Assembly: GCA_030544215.1 (NCBI GenBank)
Contig: JARZZO010000014.1
Location: 11,938,234 to 12,002,233 of the forward strand
DNA: 64,000 nucleotides
Direction: 5' to 3'
From: Zantedeschia hybrid cultivar
Taxonomy: Eukaryota; Streptophyta; Magnoliopsida; Alismatales; Araceae
The position numbers and the translations under genes are program-made. Under the pieces are notes generated by a model. The model did not search any database, was not told the origin of the DNA, and was given only the letters and a program-made list of their open reading frames with translations. This document shows positions 1 to 12,949 of this stretch, piece after piece (positions within the stretch are counted from its first letter, which is position 1; every line of letters begins with the position of its first letter).

Positions 1-3000
1 TGAGTCTAAAGGGTACGCAACGGTCTCAACAAAATGATTTGGACAATCTCGTTCCCTCTTAAAGTAATGTATTATAGTGCATTAATTTTTTTTCGGTTCT
101 CTTAACTCAATCACTAGAGATAACACGCACAACCCAACCCATTATGGTTCAAATCCTAAGGACAACAAACACTATCTACATTATTTACAGGGGCAAACAG
201 ACCCCAAAGCACGCTCAAAGGCTCCACAAACCGCAAGAGGCGGACCACCACAAGCCCCGCGGTCGTCCCCGGGGGGGCTCGATCAGGTGGGAGGGTGCCA
301 CTGTGCCACGCTGCCGCTGGCTTGTGGCGCATTAGATGCACAAAGTTTACCGCAAATAAAATTTAACATGAATGAAGACAAAAAATTATTACTGTTTAAT
401 GATTAAATATATTGTCCTGTACAATAGAAAGGAGTATTTTTTGTTAGAATGGTTCTATATCAAAAAAGAAAAAAGACAAAATCAAAAAATATTTAATAGA
501 TGGTACTTATTTCACTCATAATCTTAAGGTTTTGAGTTAGATGACCTAACAATTTCAAAATGGTATCAGATCCAATAGTTATGGACCGGACGGTGCATCC
601 CGTATTTGTGATTCACGTGACAGAATTTAAAATCGGTCTGCACGTGAGGAAACGTGTTAAAATAATCTTACATCGAAAAAAAGACAAAATTAAAAAATAT
701 TTAATAGATGGTGCCTACTCCACTCATAACTTTAAAGTTTTAAGCTGAATGATCCAATAACTTCAATATTTTTGATATTTTTAAATATGTTAGAAAAGTA
801 TGTCGAAAAACTGTATTACTAAACTATTTTTCTTTGTTGTCAGCCACCAATGTTGTCAAATTATGATCACAGCAGGGTCAAATCTAAAGAGGCATGGTGA
901 AGCCTATGATTGAATGAGTAATACACAGAATTCGGCGCTCAAGTCGAACACTTCTTAGTAACCTCATCTTTACTTCAATTAAAAAATTCTACGTTGTAGT
1001 TTCTAATTCAAAACTAAAAAAATAATTAAAAGACTGCAGAGGTAACTTTCAAAGTTTGAGCCTCTCTTTTATATTAATTAAACTGATATCCATGAAAATT
1101 AGAAATATTTCCAATTAAAAGCTTTGCCACCTCGGCCTAAATATTTCTCTCACAGTACTCCACACCAAGGGAAAATTTCTGTCACAGGAACACCAACTCT
1201 ACTCCCCCGTGCACCCTGCAAACTGTCACAAAAAGGAGTTTTACTCGCTACACCGCGGGAGTCATTATGTCCTCAGCGGTGCAGCAAGTAAAAAGAAATA
1301 AAAATTGAAGGGCCCCATGTTACCCGACTCGACCATACATTTGATTTGTTATTTTTCATATTTTTTTTAAATTGTCTGATCTAAGATCAGATTGTACAAC
1401 CGAGTATAGTGAATTGGGTCTTCCAAAAAATATGCGCAGCAAGTCGAACTCCACAAGAACAGGGACATAAAAGGAAATGATGAGAGCACCTTTTAGTTTT
1501 TGGACTTATCTGATTTTCCTCCTATTATCCTCATGACGCATGCAAGAAAGTCCATTTCTCTTTTCCCTTTCTTTCCCCCACAAACTCTTTGTATTCCTCC
1601 AAAAAAAAAAAAAACTCTTTATACGTGTGTGCGTGCGTGTGTGCGCGGCACGTGAGTGAGCAAAATGTCTTTTTCACTTGTCCCTTGAACTCCTAAGATT
1701 GGCGCTTTCAGGGTCTGCCATTTTTTTTCCATCACAAAATGGAAAATTTTAGATAAAGCATGAAAATAAGAGCATCTTTCCCTCACTGGTCCTCACTCGT
1801 TCTCAACCTCATATCCATCTATTAGAGACAATGTTGTTTCCATCGGGGGTTGCCAGGTTTCAATGCCCTGATGTCCCATAGTAGGTTGTCGATGCTTCAA
1901 AGAGTACTGATGCAAGTAGAGCTAACCTTAGCAAGGAAAAGGACGAAATCTTTGTGTTCGGGGATGGCCCAAGTTGAACTGTCTTATCCTTTTTGCACTT
2001 ATCCGTTTTGGAAGAGGCTTCACCGTACCCAATAGATGCTCGAAGGTGGACCCCACCTCTAATATTCACATTAATATGGTATAGTCCTCGGAAGAATTGG
2101 CAGCCTGCCAGAGGTCCATGGGAGAGGAAGGGAGACAGAGATACGAACAACGTCCACTTGACATCTCTCAGTTTGGAACACTTGGAGCGGTGTAGCAAGT
2201 AGCAACTAGCAAGTATTACTGTTGGCCCATAATCTGCTAAAGTACAGCCTCAAAGTGTTGCAGATATACTTATGTGGCACAAGCCTGTTGTGATACATTA
2301 GACCGTTACCAATCCGAATTCTTAGCTCCGGGCATCTCATGCGCCCAGAGCTTGACAGCTCCAAGTCTGCAGCAATGTCCTGTCTTAAGGTGGGTAGTTT
2401 AGCCGTGGTCGGTAGTTCAGCCGTGGTATTGCAAAATAGGTACTTACCATTTTCTTTGTTATCAAACATAGGAGCCAAGTTGCCACAAAACTCCATGGAA
2501 GAGGGAAACAAATCACCTTCCCAGAGGACAATCTCATCAACGTGGGAACGTGGGGCCCCCGCAAATGACAACCGTCCGATTCCAAAGAGAAGATCCTACG
2601 CCACTGAAAGATGAAGAAGAGGACACAACCACATCCCGCAGACGTGTATCAATCAAGGGGAACCAAAGAAAGGCACCTAACCATGTTAGGGATGAGGGGA
2701 TGAGATGGGGGACCTTTTTGAGGGCCGGACCATCACCCGACCACGAGTTATACACCGTAGTCTTTTTAGAAGTCGGATTAGATCGGATCAGATCAAAAAA
2801 TACAATTGCGTGAATGAAAACAAGGAAAAAAAATACATTGAATTTTGAATGGTTGATGTAATTTTTACCTAATTTTATGGGAATTGAGTATAAGATATCA
2901 GAATTGGAAGTATCCCTCTCTAGTTTGACCGCCAGTTCAGTTTTCATAACATCACTGCATCAAGTTTCATATAAAGTCTTTTTTTTAACCGACACAGATA

Positions 3001-3890
3001 TTTACAGGTGACCAAGAGCAAAGTCTGAGAGATCCTCCAGAGTTAGAGAAAATTTTAGAACGGTCAATAATTCAATCTAATTAGACGAGAAATACAAGTT
3101 TACCTGATCATCCGAAAAAATAATCCTACAAATTGGAGATAAGTATCCAAAGGAGTTCGCCAAAACAAGCCCAAATTTGGATTTTGTAATTGGGTTACAA
3201 TTTGAACCGACTTTCAGCATGAAAGTGCCAACCCAGTACAAGAAGTACAGAGAAAACTTGCTGCACCGGGGTCAACTGCTCCAACCGACCCCTGAACCTT
3301 GCTGGTGCCATTTTCCTTTTCATTTTTTACATGCTTTTTTGTCTTTTGGACCATGTCATCTTTGATCAGACTGCACAGACGGCGAGCTGGGGTTGACCCA
3401 AGCTCGCCATCTTAAAAAAAAAATTGCACACCCCATAGCTGCTGTCCGACCAAAACTAGGTCAGACGGCAGCTGAGAGGGCACAGGTTTGCAATGCTCAC
3501 TCAATGCAGCAAGTCTTTCTCCTACAACACTATCAGGCTGGATTCTTTTTCCAGATTGATAGTCAACCAACTCAAGTTAACCGCAGCCCAAACTAAGAAA
3601 AACCAACTTTAAGAAGTTATCTGCAGTTCACAAAAAAAACCCAGGTCATAAAAGTTGAACTCCCAAATTCTGCTTCCACCAAATCTCCAGAGGCGTTATT
3701 TTCATAGCGGCTGCTAGAAATTTAAGCTTCAACACAAAAATACTTATTTAAACTGAACAAACAAGATCTTGTATGCTCGTGCTGCAGGAAAAAAGAGACC
3801 GCAAGAGGGCAGCACCATCATGGTAGCCCATCACTTCATTACATGATGCACCCACAAATAATAGGTTACAGATCCCCGGGATTCAAAAAA
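1..3890. other. Intergenic, repeat-rich DNA downstream of TIM9
   Basis: No gene can be supported here. The stretch is AT-rich with homopolymer runs and a short TG/CG-rich microsatellite near 1,624-1,650. Positions 1,345-1,430 resemble 42,715-42,800 and the arms of the foldback element at 11.6-12.05 kb, so they are probably a decayed relative of that family. Open frames between 1,850 and 2,950 exist on both strands, but they overlap in several frames without a recognisable domain or splice structure. Confidence 0.5.
463..765 (+). repeat. Pair of about 100-bp direct repeats flanking a PBS-like motif
   Basis: Positions 463-560 and 671-765 are diverged copies of the same AT-rich sequence; both contain the string aaatatttaatagatggt followed by matching text. 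Just after the first copy, at about 559-570, is tggtatcagatcc, close to the primer-binding site (initiator Met-tRNA) used by many plant LTR retrotransposons. This could be a remnant of a small LTR element, but LTR termini and target duplications are not clear. Confidence 0.35.
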
Positions 3891-6800
3891 TTAATCAGGA
3901 GTAGGTGCACCTTGATTTAGTTCTGCAAATCTCAAGCCAACCCTCATCGAATGCTTCAAAAACTTCTCAGCACACCGGCGAATACAGGTCTCTTCTTGTT
4001 TGTCAAGAGACTTCCGCCGGAAGGTATCCACACAGTCTATAAAGCATCTCTCCACCAGTGAATTGTACATCCTCAAACTGCAGCATGATTTTGAAACAGA
4101 GCACACGTTACTAGCCCACATCCAGCCATCCTTCCACTGATACAAGACGACTGCGTGAAAGGCTATGTACGCTATATCCTTTCGTAGTTCAGAAAGTAAA
4201 CATATTCACATCACAGCAACTAATTAGAAGTGTACGTACACTTAACACAATACGCACATGATTTTGTTCATCCCAACACATCTCCTAAATCTGATAAAGG
4301 CTAATTCAGCAATGGTGACATTTTCAGAGGGACCAATAGATGACGCTTCATTAGAGAGAAATATGTTAAAACAAGTTCCAGAGGAGGAGAGGCCAAATAA
4401 GAAACATAGAGACAAGTGAATAATAAAAGAGGACATCGTAAAGGGAATCCTCTAAATGGTCACTTTCCAAGTTCTTCTCCTCTGTATGCTTACTGAAATA
4501 TATTATGATGCAGATGCTGTAGGGAAGTTTTTTGGTCATTACTTTGGTAGCCAATAGAAATTGTAGCCAAGATTATTCATTTTCTGCTTCTGTTATGATT
4601 TTTGTCTTTCCCACCTCCTGGAAGTCTATTATCAAGCTTTATTTTTGTTTTGTTTTTAAAAAATAACTTACATTTCTTCTTCCTGAACAATTAGAGACTT
4701 CCCAATCATCATAAAAAATGCTTCTATTCTTCTGCACTTCTCGATTCTTTGGGGGAAGTTGTGAGTGCAATTTCTATAGTCCAACATGAAAACACATCAT
4801 CTTTGACCTCATAAGATTATTGCTGCCCTAGATAGCCAGCTGGAAAGCCAATGACAAATATGCAGATCTACTACTTCATCAAGGATAAAGAATACATATT
4901 TATGTTTTCCCTCTGGACTCCATTTACACAGGATATTGCAAATCTCCAACCATCACATTTCAACCAAAAATTGAAAAGTTATACAGCATGATGTTATTTC
5001 GTTGTGTGGGTGTGCGTATGAATGAATGTATGTGCGCATTTGTCATTGTTTAAACCTTTAAAAGCTGGAAAATCAAAGATTAGTCCATACTCCTACATCA
5101 TGCATCTGGAGATAAATGATGAGTTTTTAATGGGAATAAAATTGTGATTAAAATGAGCAAAAACAAATTAAAAAAATTATATGTAAAAATGAAGACATGA
5201 AAAACAAATTATTTTGGCATAATGCATGATCATCAAGGTGCTCCCCATCAACTATTGTCTTGTTAACTGAGCACAAGTACCATGTGGACATTCCATTGAC
5301 CTTTGCATTTATACCAACTGAACATAAGTACTATCCACATATACTATAAATCTTTACTTCAGTAAATGTCACAGTTCTTTTTGTGCCTTCAGTAGGCCAA
5401 CAAGAAAACTGCCACCAGGTAATCACACAGAATCTGTACTTAAGTTTAATTATTGTAGCATACTTTGTAATGCCAGTAAATTAAAAGAAAATGATGACAA
5501 TTTGTAGAACTCCACAAACTCCTGCATATGGCAGAAAATATGAGATCATACTGGTTTCCATGTACAGAGATTTCTACTCTTTCCCATTTTGACATTTTAA
5601 CATGAATAAATACATTCAGTAGTTTATTCCTTTTGAATGAAAACATCAAAAGAGACCTTCTGTTTGAAACTAATTATGCAGGAAACCTCTCACTTTCGAA
5701 AGAAAAAGAGAAAAGCAAAGAGGAACACTAGAAATCTCTCAAATCAAGTAAAAAAAAGAAAATGCCAAATCATGAATATGGATGAAATTCACAAAGCACA
5801 TAAATATTTCACTAGATACTGGAGTTCGCTGATACAACAGCAGTCAAATCATCTCCACCCTTAAATTTGTAAGAGTTCTGTCAAGAATAGCTGGTGAACA
5901 TAAACAGAGCCATCTTTGCTGTAACGCAGTACTGAGTGCTCTTGGAACCGGCTGCTGGTTAAGGCAACAAGATCGCAATAGCAAAAGACTCTGTCACACG
6001 CAATACCAGTCAACACACCGAGCAAGTTATTACTATGAATCTTAACAAGGATTGGAAATGATTGTTCTAGTGTTAGTTAGCATGCATATGATGTGAATAT
6101 CTGAATTTGCTTTTAATCTTTTTTTTGTCTGAGATGTCAGCCAACAACTTAACCATTCAATAACGAGGGATACTGATAAAACACAAATTAGTCCCACATC
6201 AGGCAATAATAGAAATGGCAATTCCCTAAAATAATTTCCATGGTTCATCACTGTTCAGTGTTCATCATTAACATTTTCTAACAAATCACAATTGCCAAAT
6301 AGACTTGCTTGCATTTCCTGAATCAACTGATATACAAGTCCCTACAGTCTACGAAATGCCTCTATGTGAAGTCAACATAGCCTTTACTCTTCTTTTAGAG
6401 ATCTACAGATATCTGGATGGGCAATAAGGGCAGAAAATCTCAAGCGAGTGCATTGATGTAGGTAGATCTGCAAGATTGCAACAGACTTTAAGGAAAGTAC
6501 TTGATCTCATAGACAAGGTTCCTTTGCAGAAATTGATGAGAATTGATTTCATGGGCTTTTGTGTATGAAAAGCATACACAGCTTGAAGCCGCATACATGG
6601 GGAAGGACGGCCAAATTACAAAGAGGAGAGGTTATGGGACACTGCTATCCACTTGTAGATGCAACGAAAAGTAGGTAGGGACCATTATCCCCCCCCCCAA
6701 AAAAAAAGAACCTTGTAGAATCAAGGAAATGTAGGTGCGGACAGTATTTTTTTCGAGTTAATGTGTAGTGACCTAATCACGAGCCAAGTAGGAAAGGGCT

Positions 6801-9800
6801 ACTTGTGGGACGGCGATACATAACACCACCACTATGTCAGAGATCTAGGGAGAGAATGAATCGGATTAGTCCAACATCGAAAACAAAACAAAAAAAAAGT
6901 TGTTGGGCCATATATGTGGGATTTATTGTGAGGCGTCTTTTGAGGACAACACCATGCAGGTTTGGCCCAAAGCGGACAATGCCTCACAAGAGTTGGATCG
7001 GGTCATTATAGAATGATATCACAGCGGGCCCCATGTAGTACAATGTTGGCTGGTTCGGGGACAAATCATGCAGAAGCTGGTGGACCTGTAGTGACTTAGT
7101 CACGAACCGAGTAGAAGGAAAGGACTACCTATAGGAGAGGACTACCCATGGCAATACGTAACACCATGATGTATAGTTACCATGGTATAGAGCCACTACT
7201 ATGTCTGGGGGCTAGGGTGGGAATGAATCGGATTAGTCTAACATTGAAAAACAAAAAAAAATGTTGAACCACATATATGAGATTCGGATTCATAACTTGT
7301 GAGGCACCTTTTAAAGACAAAACTATGCGGACTTGGCTCAAAGCAGACAATACCTCACAAGGGTTAGATTGGGTCGTTAAAAAAAGGGCACTTCACTTCT
7401 CCAAAAAGTTCCCACCATATACAAAGTCACACCCCAATGCAAAGTCTGCCCTAAGGTGGCATGGCCTAAACTACCTACAAAGACTACTTGAAACAAGTTT
7501 TTTTTAGAAGGTGACAAAAGTCACAATTCCATAGATATATGTGAAAGAGGTACAGGAAAGCCCAGGAGAGCACACTCTTGGATAGGACAGTCCCCCATCC
7601 AAGTCCCAAAGGTTTAAAAGGTTGTAGCAAAAGCTGTTTTATCAAGAAGATAAAACAAGGTTACAAAGAAGATTAACTAAGAGATCAGCTGCCTCCACAG
7701 TCTGATTTTGTCAGAAATAACAGAGCTGCCATCATTCAAGATACCAGCTGCACGTCCCCACTCTTCCACCCATCTGAATGTCTTCTTCAAGAGTTCATTC
7801 GCACTGCTGAATTGGTCACTACTTGAAACAAGTTGTTCTTCTGTTTTACTCTTGGTACCAAAAAATGCAATTGTTTCTCTCACCTCAAAGGGCCCATATT
7901 GTTGCATGAAGCACCGTCAACCAGACATGCTTATATCTCTAAGGCCTGGGGATCAGATACATTGGTGGATGAGCTTATGCAGACTTAGAAACACTTACAA
8001 GATGGATTTCAATTATTGGAATCCCTAATATCTCTTAAGTCTTTCTAAATGGAGTCTTGTCAGATCAGATTGCGTACCATTAGCTGGGAGGATGGAGATA
8101 CACTAGTGAAGGGTGGTGGATAGATCCTCCCCTTGAGATGGATTTTGAACAACTAGCATGGATTTCAATAAAAGCAGTCATTACTTCTTTTAGTCAAATG
8201 ATAAAGAAGGTTTCTAACAATTGTATCCAAAGTCTCCCATAACTAAAGGAGGTTTCCGACAATTGTATCCAAAGCCTTCCATAACTCAAGAATAAATGAG
8301 ATTGCATACCCCCAACATACTCTTTCAAAATCTGTACTATCTTAAAATCTGTCAGAAAATTGGATTTTTCGTAACTGATAAGTTCTGCAGGGTTTCTAAA
8401 TCTTGACTAAAAGCTAAAATGGGTGTTGTCATACAGGGAAAAAGGAAGTGGGCTATAGGTGTTGTTTCCGTGCTGGGAAGCTGACACGAAGAACTAGCTT
8501 TATTAACTCCTACAGATGGACAAAAGAAGCAATGGAAAAGCAGGAAGGGAGAGAATTGAAGAAATTACGAGAACATAGACATGTCAACTGTACTATGTGC
8601 ATGCAATCGGGCACTTCTGTTATGGGAACACATAACCAAGGTTACAGACTTCATCTGACATGTATGAGCGAGATCAGTTTTCAGACTTTCTGAGTCTTAA
8701 GCTGGCCATTACAATATGATAGGAGTCTAATCAATCTATTATTAGTAATTAAGATGCTTAAGAACAGAAGTTGCCGACTGTATGCATCATTACAAGTCAT
8801 TTGAGTCACTTGAGATGGTCCAAGTTGATCTATACATGTTGGTTTTTGAGGATTCCGATAAAGTATGCAATATCAATCTGGCAAAAACTTGCACATAGCC
8901 AACAAATCAAGAGAGAGGACAGAACAAGACTTTAGACTGTAGCGCAAATAAGGGTTGGGCCCCAGAAAACCCAAGTCCTCACATTGGTTCAGGGCATACA
9001 ACCACAGAAGATAAAACCAGAACCTCGCACTCCAGAACAAGAATCTGTTTTATTCTTTTTTCATTCAAAATCTGAGCAACAAGTAACTGCCTAACTGCAA
9101 TCTGTACACAAATAAGGAAAATAAAAAAAGTTAAACATGTATAGAGATAAGTAGTAACTGCTCCATGCTATGCCTCCATGCTAGGAATACAGATTGGTTC
9201 CTTGCAAAGCTGACTTCCATGGAGGGATGGAAATGAAAAGGGAAGTTTTTTTCCCATTTCCTGATGCAAATCAGGAAAACAAAGGATGAATCCCAGTCAA
9301 AGACAGTGTAAATGCAGCATAAAGGCAGCAAAAGAAAATTTTAGATTTTCCCTGCACCAGAGAAGATGATAAAATGGTAAAGGGCAGTGTTATCATCAAC
9401 TTAAGTCTAAATAATGACTAATAAGATGGACTTAGACATCTGAAAATTGCATCAGTGAATGTTTTGCTGCTTACAAATGTCCAGATGAAGGTAGAATGCA
9501 TTTTTTCTTCACTCACAACCATCCATTCATGTGTTGCATCTAAGCAATGTACTCATAATGTTGCAATTGACATCACTGGAGTGTAGCCACTAGTTTGATA
9601 GTTTTATCGTAGAGATTCATGGACCATAGTTTTGCTAACTATTTATTTTACATCCATGTTTTCACTAATGTATAAAGTTCATAATGATTATGAACAATTT
9701 AGTGCTTAGCAAGTTAATATCTATCTTTAGTTCTTGGACAGGTGAGAAAGTGCAGGATATGCTATAAATTTCGTCAAGAATTAGTTCCTGATCCATCCTT

Positions 9801-11309
9801 TTGATAGTTGGTAGTTTTTTTGTCTATTCTGAAATTTTATCTTCCATTGTTCCATATTAGTTATAGTTTTAAATGAATTGCAGACAGGCCCTGTAAACGG
9901 GTCACCGAGCTCATACACCATCCCTTTCAGGACTACTTTCAGGAAAGTTCAAGTGTTCCAACAGAGTGCAATTAGAAGAGTGAAAAAAAAGGTAGGCTCT
10001 AGACAAGCCGCTCTCTCATTTTCATTTATGGCATGACTTTCAGGCATGAGGATCATCATACATGAGTCTAAACCATTTTTAGATATGGCACAATGATTTG
10101 ATGGGACCACAATTCCTGCATTCCATTTATAAATGACCACTTTTCTCATTCCCCAGCCATCCTGGAAAAACAATGATATCTCTGCAATCAGCCACCATGT
10201 GTGGTTGGGAATCCATCATATACCACTTGCTCCTAAAAAAAATGGAGAAACAGGGAACCCTTGCCTTTTCCCATGAAAGAGAAGCACTCAACAGAATAAA
10301 TTAAATGAAAAAAAAAAAATCCAAACCTGATCCCACTCACCAAGTTCACCCATGCTCCAAAGACTGTAATGGCAAAGAGCAAAACCATGATTCAGGATCA
10401 CCAGAAAAAGAACATTGAGCTCAATCCTTATTTTATTCCTCTTCTCAAGCAGAACTACCAAATGCCGGCTTAAAACATGCTCATTTGGGTAACCGGATTA
10501 TAATGCACGAATCCACAAAAAATATTAAAAGCTGGATAAAAAAAAAGTCCCAAGGATGCCTCAGTATCTCTATTCAGGATCTCTAAAATGCAGCATTGAC
10601 CACAATCCTTATTTCCTGTTTTGTCAAACTTCATCTTCCCCACTGTGCCCATACAATGCTTCCACGACAGTCCTCCTCTTCCCTCAAATTTAATGCCAAC
10701 TTAACAGACCTTCTAACATCTTTCCGACGAATGCATTCAATTTAGCCACTCACCCATGTTATATGCCGAAGAAAACAGAGCAGAAACGATCCATGTCGCG
10801 AATTAACTAAAAATCCCCCATCCATCTGTGCAGAAAACTTGGAGAACTTAGACATTCACAAGAAAGAAGATGATGACAGATCCTATTACAATCCAGAGCC
10901 ATATACAGACACCCCCATCCCCCTTCACGCAGGAAACGAAGCTCCACAACTTCACACGTAAACCCACAATGTGCAACCTGATTGCTCAACTTTCCACCCC
11001 ATTCCAGTTGTCTCAAACAACATAGGAGGCGACCCATTAGAGGGCACACGAAAGGACCTAATCTAACAAGGTAAAGATGGATCTCGCCTTCCCGAGCACG
11101 TTGAAATGCTTAATCACGTTTAACAAACACAGGAAGAATTGCATCGTTCGAAACGACGAGAAATCCAACAAACAGCAATGAGAAGACAACTAACGATGAA
11201 ACAAGGGACAATACCTGTCGCTGACCTGAAGCCGGTCAATCATCTGCGCCATCTTGATCTTGTCTGCCTCGGGAAGATTCTCCAGGTCCCCCAGCATGCT
11301 CTTGTCCAT
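3891..11309 (-). CDS. TIM9: Mitochondrial import inner membrane translocase subunit Tim9
   Basis: Small Tim chaperone of the mitochondrial intermembrane space. With Tim10 it forms the hexamer that escorts hydrophobic carrier precursors to the TIM22 complex (family knowledge). Two coding exons: 11309-11215, starting at the ATG, and 4077-3891, ending in TAA. The junction is GACAG|gtatt ... ctgcag|TTTGAGG, splitting a Ser codon. The joined coding sequence is 282 nt, giving 93 residues, the length I recall for Arabidopsis TIM9. Twin CX3C motifs are seen at Cys43/Cys47 and Cys63/Cys67, and the segment around residues 34-43 (SLRMYNSLVE) is near-identical to plant Tim9. The frame is intact. The single intron is 7,137 bp, unusually long for so small a gene, and contains a repeat pair (6,763-7,385) and an L1 3' end (7,500-7,817). 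An in-frame ATG inside the intron at 4,145 is not the start: exon 1 supplies the conserved N-terminus. Confidence 0.95.
6763..7385 (-). repeat. Two tandem copies of a 300-bp plant repeat in the TIM9 intron
   Basis: Copies at about 6,763-7,020 and 7,087-7,385 both begin tgtagtgac and share blocks such as gaatgaatcggattagt and cggacaatgcctcacaag (second copy with substitutions). Each has an agtc(c/t)aacat(c/t)ga motif followed about 35 bp later by catatat. That arrangement recalls the USE (RTCCCACATCG) plus TATA promoter of plant snRNA genes, although the USE match is degenerate. No snRNA body is recognisable. Confidence 0.6.
7500..7817 (-). mobile_element. 5'-truncated L1-type LINE insertion
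   Basis: A 318-bp 3' end of an L1 LINE. The poly(A) end appears as a T-run at the low coordinate. The decayed minus-strand reading around 7,810-7,680 (FRWVEEWGRAAGIL) matches the C-terminal tails of the LINE copies at 44.7 kb and 55.5 kb. A perfect 17-bp target duplication (actacttgaaacaagtt) lies at 7,483-7,499 and 7,818-7,834, so the borders are exact. It sits in the TIM9 intron in the same orientation as the gene. Confidence 0.9.
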
Positions 11310-11366
11310 CTCTGCTCCCCCCCAACCCTCTCGATCTATCGACTCCTTCGTTGCTAGGACGCTTTC

Positions 11367-11374
11367 TAGGGTTT
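11367..11374 (-). promoter_or_regulatory. Telo-box in the TIM9 5' region
   Basis: AAACCCTA on the minus strand, about 60 bases upstream of the TIM9 start codon. Telo-boxes of this sequence are common near the transcription start of plant ribosomal-protein and mitochondrial housekeeping genes, which fits TIM9. It may lie in the promoter or the 5' UTR; the transcription start cannot be seen. Confidence 0.5.
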
Positions 11375-11594
11375 TGCGCGCGCTCGAGAGGTTTTAGCGG
11401 AACGAACGTTCTAAGGAAGGGGCTTCGCAGGTGCGGCGGCCTGGTGCCCCTCGCCGTGGGGTCAGTATCTTTGATGATCTGCGCCATCCAACGATTGGTA
11501 GTGGTTGATTTCAGAGCTTCATCAGATGAAGACCGTTGGATCGTTTGAATCTTTGGCCCCGTCAACAAAGCACTTCGTCTCCATGTTGGGGACC

Positions 11595-12060
11595 TGGGGT
11601 GTGTTTGAATTCATATAGAATAGACATAGAATAGAAGAGTAATACTTGTGCAATGTCCCCTCCAATCACAATGAGGACATTACAGTAGGTTAAAAAGAAA
11701 AATGAATTTCTTTAGGTCGGCTTCGAAATCTTCTATTCGGCTGTACAGTGTAATATCCGATTGGACGACCTAACAAAAATCTAAAAAATCAAAAACATTG
11801 TTAGGCTCGGCCCATTAAGGATATTTTTCACTGTTTATTGTGTCGATTTTTTATTTTTCAGATTTTTTTTGGGTTGCACGATCGAGCATTGCACTGTACG
11901 GCTGGATAAGAACCTCGGGCCGACCTAAAAAAATTAAAAAAAACTTTTTTTCCTATTATCCATTGCAATGCCCCCATTGCGATTTGAGGGGCATTGCACA
12001 AGTATTACTCAAAATAGATAGTATGCTGGCTTATTTGATAATTCAGAAAACTCTAGTTAA
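11595..12060. mobile_element. Foldback / long-TIR DNA element upstream of TIM9
   Basis: Nearly the whole stretch is an imperfect palindrome centred near 11,825. The left arm passes through gtaatacttgtgcaatg (about 11,639) and tttaggtcgg (about 11,711). The reverse complement of the right arm shows the same strings in the same order, at about 12,008 and 11,927. Arms exceed 200 bp. No coding capacity. It begins about 285 bp upstream of the TIM9 start codon, so it lies in or beside that promoter. Related half-copies occur at 1.35-1.43 kb and 42.7-42.87 kb. Confidence 0.75.
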
Positions 12061-12360
12061 TGAAAAACTTGATTTGTTGATTTTTTTTTTTTTTCCGGAT
12101 TTTGACTTCTATGGGATGACACTAAATGTCTTTTTTTGAAGCACCTAAATATTTTTATAAATACTAAATGATAATTTTTACTTTTATTTTTCTTGTAGGT
12201 CACTTTTCTAGAAAACTTTTTTCATTCAAAAATATTGAAAGATGACATTTTGAATGATTGAGTCTCATAATTGGTCAATATGTTTTAGGATTTTGTATAT
12301 ATAAATACTCTTGTAAATTGTCTTATTTGTATAGATACTCCTGATTCTTATATGATGGTA

Positions 12361-12949
12361 CAAGGTTTACCATATCACTGATCCGTATTAGATTGTATGT
12401 TTCCAGATACGATACGATACTGATCAGACTCAAGCCGATTCAAACTTATTTTGAGTTTCTTTTTTTAGATTCTTTAATTTTATAAATAATTATGACATAA
12501 ATCAACTTTTAACTTCAGTAGTTTATTAATGACAATACTTTTAACTTCAATTTAAGTTTATTAATGACAATGACTTTCGAATCTAAGAGAAATCTACCCA
12601 ATTAACCAATATAGAAGTGTAAATCACCTTTAAATTAGGGAAAAAAGTCAAATTATTTACCACTTAGAGAAAACAATTAAATTACTTATCAAATTAAAAA
12701 AAAAAGAATATACTTAATAAGATACAAATCACATTAAGTCACATCGAATAGACTTGAGCCAGATCACAGTGACCCATGTCAGATTGCAACGTATCGCACA
12801 AGTCACCACGAGTCACATACGAGTCACATCGAGTCGGCACGAGTTGAACCGAGTCGCATCGAGTCGGATGCGACTCAGCAACTCGGACTCGTCTATATAC
12901 GAGTCGACTCACACTAGTTGGCTCAATCTAGTACGATATGGCAAACCAT
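12361..12949. mobile_element. MITE copy 1 (CAAGG...CCAT termini, 8-bp target duplication)
   Basis: About 590 bp, starting CAAGGTTTACCATATC and ending with the near-inverse GATATGGCAAACCAT. Flanks tgatggta and agctggta agree at 6 of 8 bases. The inside is AT-rich on the left and holds a GC-richer block of repeated CGAGTC words at 12,800-12,910. It is clearly homologous to the copy at 46,368-46,910 along its whole length. No coding capacity. Confidence 0.8.

Noticed and set aside
1850..2947. Cluster of open frames on both strands
   Set aside because: I considered an LRR or transposon gene, but the frames overlap one another, break every 60-140 codons and show no recognisable motif.
3891..4145. 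Single-exon Tim9 starting at the ATG at 4,145
   Set aside because: The first 22 codons are intron sequence; a consensus acceptor at 4,078 and the exon at 11,309-11,215 restore the full conserved protein.
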